Source: Pseudomonadota bacterium (lineage in GTDB: Bacteria; Desulfobacterota; Desulfobulbia; Desulfobulbales; DAOVYS01). From it: 10,207 nucleotides of DNA. The notes below the pieces were generated by a model. It was not told the DNA's origin. It was given only the letters and a program-made list of their open reading frames with translations, and searched no databases. Each line of letters starts with the position of its first letter. Position 1 is the first letter of the stretch. Shown here piece after piece: positions 6,182-10,207 of this stretch. Where the stretch lies: positions 1 to 10,207 of the forward strand of contig DAOVYS010000078.1 in the NCBI GenBank assembly GCA_030635485.1. The letters run 5' to 3'. Position numbers and translations under genes: made by a program.

Positions 6182-6667
6182 ATGGACAAAAGCCGATATG
6201 GAAGACGGGATCGCCTGATTCAAGAAAAGCGCCACGACGCTTATCAGGACTTGGGGAAGTGGCCTGAGCCTACGGTGTGCACAGAATGCCGTGCTTTGTT
6301 TCATGATGGCAGGTGGACTTGGGAGGCAGCGCCGGAATATGCGCACACAACAGTATGCCCGGCCTGTCATAGGATTGCCGACAACTATCCTGCCGGCCAT
6401 CTTGAAATCAGGGGAACATTTTTAAGGGACCATCGTGATGAATTAATGAATCTTATCCGGAATATTGAAAAACGGGAAAAAGGGGAGCACCCCATGGAGC
6501 GGATCATGGCTGTTTCCGACGAAAAAGATCACACACTGGTGACCACCACCGGCATTCATCTGGGCCGCCGGATTGGAGAGGCGCTGAAGCATTCTTATCA
6601 AGGAGAACTGGATTTTACATACGGGGATGCGGAAAACAGTATTCTCGTTGTCTGGAGCCGGCAGTAA
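6182..6667 (+). CDS. BCAM0308-like zinc-ribbon protein, function unknown
   Basis: This 161-residue soluble protein has a basic N-terminus (MDKSRYGRRDRLIQEKRHD) and a four-cysteine zinc ribbon formed by CTEC (33-36) and CPAC (59-62), with 22 residues between the pairs. A helical, charged middle follows (HRDELMNLIRNIEKREK), then a mixed C-terminal part containing TTTGIHLGRRIGEAL (121-135) and ending ILVVWSRQ. The arrangement recalls the family annotated as BCAM0308, known mainly from proteobacteria and without an assigned function; that match is from memory. The basic ends and zinc ribbon would suit nucleic-acid or ribosome binding, as in archaeal NMD3-like proteins, but that is speculation. 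It follows nnr by 51 bases on the same strand, so co-transcription is possible. Confidence 0.8.
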   Translation: MDKSRYGRRDRLIQEKRHDAYQDLGKWPEPTVCTECRALFHDGRWTWEAAPEYAHTTVCPACHRIADNYPAGHLEIRGTFLRDHRDELMNLIRNIEKREKGEHPMERIMAVSDEKDHTLVTTTGIHLGRRIGEALKHSYQGELDFTYGDAENSILVVWSRQ

Positions 6668-6685
6668 AGCGAACCTGGGCCGAGC

Positions 6686-6775
6686 GTAAGCGATCACAGG
6701 GGCAAGATAACTAACACAACGGTTATCCCCTTACGTATAAGCGTTCATAGGTGCTGCATCTGTGATCGCTTATAC
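6686..6775. repeat. Double palindromic element D upstream of the LolA-like gene
   Basis: Two palindromes abut here. The first runs 6686-6734, begins GTAAG and ends CTTAC, with an inner hairpin GATAAC/GTTATC (6706-6711 with 6722-6727). The second runs 6735-6775, GTATAAGCG to CGCTTATAC, with 9 perfect outer pairs. The far-left arm GAGCGTAAGCGATCACAG (6682-6699) can instead pair with 6760-6779, complete except for a 2-base bulge. The right arm therefore has two competing partners. Sequence GCTGCATCTG (6753-6762) recalls GCAGCATCTG in element B. No clear promoter is seen in the 140-base gap. Confidence 0.75.
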
Positions 6776-6807
6776 GCTCAACGGTATCGTGAAAGGATGC
6801 AATATAT

Positions 6808-7557
6808 ATGAAAATCAAACACTCTGTTTTGATGCTCCTTTGTCTGTTGTTGAGTGTGGGACATGGCTTTGCCGCTGATACCAATGCTATCATTAAACGG
6901 GTTGAGGATAATCTGAACGGCAAGACCGCCTTTATGAAATTTACCATGATGGTCAAGACCAAGAGGAGTGAGCGGACCATGAAAATGGATAGCTATTCCA
7001 TTGGTAAAGAAAAAAGTTTTATTAAGATTACCTACCCAAAAAAAGACAAGGGCATTACTTTTTTAAAAATTGATAACTCAATGTGGCAATATGTGCCGCG
7101 TATTGAAAAGACCATCAAGATACCGGCATCCATGATGCTGCAAAACTGGATGGGCTCTGATTTCACCAATGATGATCTGGTCAGGGAAAGTTCGATTAGT
7201 GACGACTATGAGCAAAGGGTGGTGGGGGAAAATGAAACAGAGTATGAAATAGAACTCCGGCCCCAGGAGGACGCGCCTGTGGTGTGGGGACGGATCATAA
7301 TGGCGGTCTCGAAAAAGTATTTTTTGCCGACCGTTGTAAAATATTTTGATGAGGATGATGTCCTGATGCGCATCTTGAGTTATCAGGACGTTAAAAAGTT
7401 CGGCCAACGTTTTTATCCGACCCATTGGGTAATGGACCCGAAAACTTTCGACAAGGCCGGCCACCGGACCACTGTCAATATAAACGAGGCAGTCTTTGAT
7501 GAGGAGATAGACGGCGCCTATTTTACAAAAAGGGCGTTGAAGAGGTTTTCAAAGTAA
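6808..7557 (+). CDS. Periplasmic LolA-like outer-membrane lipoprotein-sorting protein
   Basis: The 249-residue product starts with a signal peptide: basic MKIKH, a leucine-rich core at 6-18 and a likely cleavage after FAA (21-23); there is no lipobox cysteine. The mature part fits the LolA-like family (PF17131 type, annotated outer membrane lipoprotein-sorting protein), a half-barrel that carries lipid or lipoprotein across the periplasm. Supporting features are the alternating beta-rich pattern, TYPKKDKGITFLKI (75-88), WQYVPRIEKTIKIP (93-106) and the characteristic GSDFTNDDL (116-124). It is not classical LolA by sequence. Just downstream are two permeases and an ATPase, so it probably hands its cargo to, or takes it from, that transporter. 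An AAGGA signal lies 10 bases before the ATG. The stop is again in a GTAA. Confidence 0.88.
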   Translation: MKIKHSVLMLLCLLLSVGHGFAADTNAIIKRVEDNLNGKTAFMKFTMMVKTKRSERTMKMDSYSIGKEKSFIKITYPKKDKGITFLKIDNSMWQYVPRIEKTIKIPASMMLQNWMGSDFTNDDLVRESSISDDYEQRVVGENETEYEIELRPQEDAPVVWGRIIMAVSKKYFLPTVVKYFDEDDVLMRILSYQDVKKFGQRFYPTHWVMDPKTFDKAGHRTTVNINEAVFDEEIDGAYFTKRALKRFSK

Positions 7558-7611
7558 AAAAACTCTTACATCCCGGGGAGTTTCACCCCCATACCCATGG
7601 GGAATTATTAC
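7554..7611. repeat. Degenerate palindromic element E before the first permease
   Basis: The 56-base gap begins in GTAA (containing the upstream stop codon) and ends in ATTATTAC three bases before the permease ATG. It contains a perfect 6-bp hairpin CCCCAT-ACCC-ATGGGG (7587-7602). The final TGGGGAATTATTACAAA resembles TGGTGAACTATTACAAA at the end of element B. This is the weakest family member. The hairpin lies just 11 bases upstream of the ATG, so in mRNA it could limit ribosome access to a start that lacks a strong Shine-Dalgarno sequence. Confidence 0.45.
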
Positions 7612-7613
7612 AA

Positions 7614-8834
7614 ATGTTTTTGAAAATCGCCATCAAGAACATCGTGGCTTACAAAAGACGCAGCATTGTCACGGTGGCGCTCACCTGTTTTACCACGGCA
7701 CTCCTGGTATTTGCCTCGGCTTTCTGGGATGGTTCCCATAATAAGATGATTGAAAGTGCCGTGGAGATATATCCCGGCTATCTGCAGATCACCCAGAAAG
7801 ATTTCCGCAAGATCCCAAGTTATGACAACCTGATCTTTGATGCTCGATCGGTCCGTAATGCGCTGACAAAAATCAGCGGTATTGATACATTTGGCGAGCG
7901 ATTTGAATCGTTTGTTCTCTTTTCCTCCCGTGAAAAGGCGGTTGGCGGCATGTTTACCGGCATTGAGCCGGAAAAGGAAGAGAGGCTGTCGCGTCTGAAA
8001 AAGTCCTTAAAAAAAGGTGAATATCTATCTCCCGGCGACCATGCGAAGCTGTACATTGGAACCGAGCTTGCTAAAAGGCTGAAGGTTGATGTGGGGGATG
8101 TTCTTTCGTTTGTAGGGACTGGGGCGGATTACTCTTTTGCCGCTGATAACGTCACTGTAAAAGGTATTTTTCAAACCGGACTTTTTGATTTTGACGCAAG
8201 CGCGGCTTTTGTAAGCAAATCCTACTTTGATTACATTATGGCTGCCCAGAATTACGCTACCCACTTTATTGTACTGCCCGAGAAGCCGCAGGATGTTGAG
8301 GATCTGGCAGCAACAATCAGCCGAAAGCTCGGCAGTGAGTATCAGGCCTTAAGCTGGCAAAAGACCATGGCTGGCCTGGTGCAGGCAATGAAGGTGGATT
8401 CCATTTTCGGCTATATAACCTTGTCCATTATTTTTATAGTCATCTTCTTTGTCATCATGATTTACACCCTGCTTGCAGTCTTTGCCAGGGTCCGGGAAAT
8501 CGGCATCCTGCGCGCCGTGGGCACCACTCCTTCCCAGATTTTGCGACTGCTTGTTTTAGAAAGCGTTCTTCTCGGCCTGGTCAGCGTGGTTGCCGGCGGT
8601 CTGATCGGAGGTGCGCTTGCATATTATTTTCAACTTCACCCCATTGTTTTTCCCGGGTATGAAGAGCAGTTCAAGCAGTATGGGCTGGCCGCTTCGGCCA
8701 TGCCCGCCATATTTTCGTTGTCCACTATTGTCCGGGACATGATCGTTATGTTTGTTTTGACCGTGTTGTCCACCCTGTATCCGATTCTAAAGGTAAACGG
8801 GTATCGGCCCATAGAGGCAATCCGTCATGTATAA
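7614..8834 (+). CDS. ABC transporter permease, LolC/LolE-FtsX type (first copy)
   Basis: This 406-residue inner-membrane subunit has the four-helix layout of LolC/LolE/MacB-type permeases. TM1 lies at about 18-38, followed by a large periplasmic domain (about 40-262), then TM2 (about 265-290), TM3 (about 311-338) and TM4 (about 372-393). The cytoplasmic loop after TM2 reads REIGILRAVGTTPSQI (294-309), the family's coupling segment that contacts the ATPase. It ends RPIEAIRHV, a usual FtsX-domain terminus. Such permeases pull or push substrate in the periplasm rather than moving it through a channel; with a LolA-like neighbour, lipoprotein or lipid extraction is likely. MacB-like export is the alternative, but here no ATPase domain is fused. 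Its last 8 bases overlap the next gene. Confidence 0.9.
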   Translation: MFLKIAIKNIVAYKRRSIVTVALTCFTTALLVFASAFWDGSHNKMIESAVEIYPGYLQITQKDFRKIPSYDNLIFDARSVRNALTKISGIDTFGERFESFVLFSSREKAVGGMFTGIEPEKEERLSRLKKSLKKGEYLSPGDHAKLYIGTELAKRLKVDVGDVLSFVGTGADYSFAADNVTVKGIFQTGLFDFDASAAFVSKSYFDYIMAAQNYATHFIVLPEKPQDVEDLAATISRKLGSEYQALSWQKTMAGLVQAMKVDSIFGYITLSIIFIVIFFVIMIYTLLAVFARVREIGILRAVGTTPSQILRLLVLESVLLGLVSVVAGGLIGGALAYYFQLHPIVFPGYEEQFKQYGLAASAMPAIFSLSTIVRDMIVMFVLTVLSTLYPILKVNGYRPIEAIRHV

Positions 8835-10050
8835 GCTTGTTGCCAAAATCGCCTGGGCCTCGCTCAGCAGGCGCAAGACCCGTTCCGTCCTGGTTGTCCT
8901 GATGATTGCGGTCAGCCTCTGGGGGGTGCTCTTTTTGGAAGGCATCTACGACGGTATGATCGAACAGATGATCGGCAACGCGATCCGTAGCGGCAGTGGT
9001 GATATCACTCTTTTTGCCAAAGGATATCGGCTGGATAACGATCTTGGAAAATTAATCACCAGGACTGAAGAGATTGAGCGGCTGCTTACCAGTGACAAAC
9101 GGATAAAAACTTACATAATACGGATTCGGCAGGACGGCCTTGTTGCCACGGCTCAATATTCGAGAAATGGATCTATCTACGGCGTTGAACTTGAGGCGGA
9201 GAGGGGTCACGGCAGGCTGGACAGCTACATTACAAGTGGTGAATTCAGTTTTGGCGGAAAAAATAGGGGTGTGATTTTAGGCGCAAGGCTTGCCGATAAG
9301 CTCAAGGTAAAAATCGGAAAAAAGATTATCCTTTCAGCCCAAAACCTTGAAAATGATGTGTCATCAATGGCGTTTAAGGTGACCGGTATAATTAAGACCA
9401 ACAACATGGCCCTTGATGAAACCGCCGTCTTTATTGACCAGGACAAGGCCCGTGATTTGCTTCTGGTTCCGGAAGGAGTCACCCAGGTCTGCATGATTTT
9501 GCATAATGAAAAGGACATACCCGCTCTGCAGGACGAACTGCGAAAACATTTCAGCGAATTGGAAGTGTTCAGGTGGGACGAGATTTATCCGGCCCTGATG
9601 CAGAGCCGGGTGATGATGGAATGGTTTAATCTGGTGATAAGCCTTATCGTGTTTTGCGTGGTCGGACTCGGGATCTTTGGTGTGATGCTGGTGAGTGTCC
9701 TTGAGCGGCTCAGGGAGTTCGGAATTATGCTGGCTGTGGGCACGAAGTTTTCTCAGATTCGGTGGATCGTCATGGCGGAATCGTTTTTTCTCGGGTTTCT
9801 TGGTTTTTTAGCCGGATCTTTGCTTGGCGGGATGACGCTTTACTATTTTTATGTGAACGGCCTGGATCTGACCATGTTCAGCCAGGGGCTGGATGTCTTT
9901 GGCATGGATGCGGTAACCTATGCCGTTATCCGGCCGGATTATTTTGTCACCGCCCTTACAGCCGTGTCACTGGCAACTCTTTTGAGCGTATTGCTGCCGT
10001 TGCGGTTTTTAAAGAATGCAAGGCCCATTGAAACAATTCGGAAGGTCTAG
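8827..10050 (+). CDS. ABC transporter permease, LolC/LolE-FtsX type (second copy)
   Basis: This 407-residue partner of the preceding permease has the same architecture: TM1 at about 18-40, periplasmic domain about 42-265, TM2 about 266-290, coupling loop RLREFGIMLAVGTKFSQI (294-311), TM3 about 314-340 and TM4 about 373-394, ending RPIETIRKV. The two are clearly related (same ends, same loop) but differ over most of the periplasmic domain. They are therefore best seen as a heterodimer like LolC with LolE rather than a recent duplication. The ATG lies in the sequence ATGTATAA, overlapping the upstream stop by 8 bases, so translation is probably coupled; AGAGGC about 8 bases before the ATG is a possible ribosome binding site. 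Confidence 0.9.
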   Translation: MYKLVAKIAWASLSRRKTRSVLVVLMIAVSLWGVLFLEGIYDGMIEQMIGNAIRSGSGDITLFAKGYRLDNDLGKLITRTEEIERLLTSDKRIKTYIIRIRQDGLVATAQYSRNGSIYGVELEAERGHGRLDSYITSGEFSFGGKNRGVILGARLADKLKVKIGKKIILSAQNLENDVSSMAFKVTGIIKTNNMALDETAVFIDQDKARDLLLVPEGVTQVCMILHNEKDIPALQDELRKHFSELEVFRWDEIYPALMQSRVMMEWFNLVISLIVFCVVGLGIFGVMLVSVLERLREFGIMLAVGTKFSQIRWIVMAESFFLGFLGFLAGSLLGGMTLYYFYVNGLDLTMFSQGLDVFGMDAVTYAVIRPDYFVTALTAVSLATLLSVLLPLRFLKNARPIETIRKV

Positions 10051-10053
10051 ATC

Positions 10054-10136
10054 ATAGGTTCCAGGTTCAAGGTTTATTAAATCGGAATTTTTTCCTATTC
10101 AACCCTGAACGTGGGACCGTAAACTGGAAACCCTAT
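10054..10136. repeat. Imperfect inverted repeat between permease and ATPase
   Basis: ATAGGTTCCAG (from 10054) is complementary, allowing small bulges, to CTGGAAACCCTAT (10124-10136). Inside this, GTTCAAGGTT (10065-10074) pairs with AACCCTGAAC (10101-10110) at nine of ten positions. The GGTTCCAGGTTCAAGGTTT style differs from the GTAAG...CTTAC elements, so this is a second type of intergenic repeat. It fills nearly all of the 87-base gap and could set the relative level of the ATPase in the operon. Confidence 0.55.
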
Positions 10137-10137
10137 T

Positions 10138-10207
10138 ATGTCCACCCCCTTTCTTGAGATAAAACAAATCCACAAAATCTTTCGGCCCAATAAAGATGTG
10201 GAAGTCA
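10138..10207 (+). CDS. ABC transporter ATP-binding protein, LolD-like, N-terminus only
   Basis: An ATG at 10138 opens a frame that runs off the right edge after 23 codons. The product begins MSTPFLEIKQIHKIF and continues RPNKDVEV. A first strand of the form FLEIKQIHKIF is typical of ABC ATPases of the LolD/MacB group, and its position directly after two permeases supports this. Walker A, signature and Walker B motifs would lie beyond the window. The ribosome binding site is weak (GGAAA, 10126-10130). No other start is better placed. Confidence 0.7.
   Translation, partial: MSTPFLEIKQIHKIFRPNKDVEV

Overview
The window looks like chromosomal DNA from a Gram-negative bacterium. Housekeeping genes with good bacterial ribosome binding sites sit beside a Lol-like transport cassette, which implies an outer membrane. 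A BCAM0308-type zinc-finger protein, a GGDEF-PilZ protein and many intergenic palindromes would fit Desulfobacterota (former Deltaproteobacteria). That placement is inference from gene content and style; I could not run a search.

Layout. Positions 1-79 hold the beginning of a minus-strand gene (probable CBS-domain protein) that runs off the left edge. A minus-strand tRNA-Arg(CCT) follows at 286-361 with its intrinsic terminator at 247-280. Next comes a palindromic element (449-545), then minus-strand prfC (release factor 3, 555-2174) with its own promoter and a terminator-like hairpin in its leader. Divergently, the plus strand carries a relatively AT-rich GGDEF-PilZ diguanylate cyclase (2381-3541), trmJ (tRNA Nm32 methyltransferase, 3680-4414), nnr (NAD(P)H-hydrate repair, 4559-6130) and a small BCAM0308-like zinc-ribbon protein (6182-6667). 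The right end is a transport cassette: a secreted LolA-like protein (6808-7557), two overlapping FtsX-type permeases (7614-8834, 8827-10050) and the first 23 codons of what looks like their ATPase (10138 onward).

How the genes work together. The last four genes plausibly form one LolCDE-like machine, with the permeases and ATPase in the inner membrane and the LolA-like protein in the periplasm. The left and middle genes are unrelated housekeeping functions (translation termination, tRNA modification, cofactor repair) plus one second-messenger enzyme.

The most unusual signal is between the genes. A family of imperfect palindromes bounded by GTAA(G)...(C)TTAC fills nearly every same-strand gap from trmJ to the first permease, and a related copy lies after prfC. 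Two copies share an identical 15-base arm. In consecutive genes the stop codon TAA lies in the GTAA at or near the element's left boundary. The copy after prfC holds a 60-bp hairpin with 19-bp perfect inverted ends flanked by an 8-bp direct repeat, like a miniature insertion nested in an older palindrome. No CRISPR array, complete insertion sequence, phage gene or obvious defence system is visible. No gap between genes exceeds about 210 bases.
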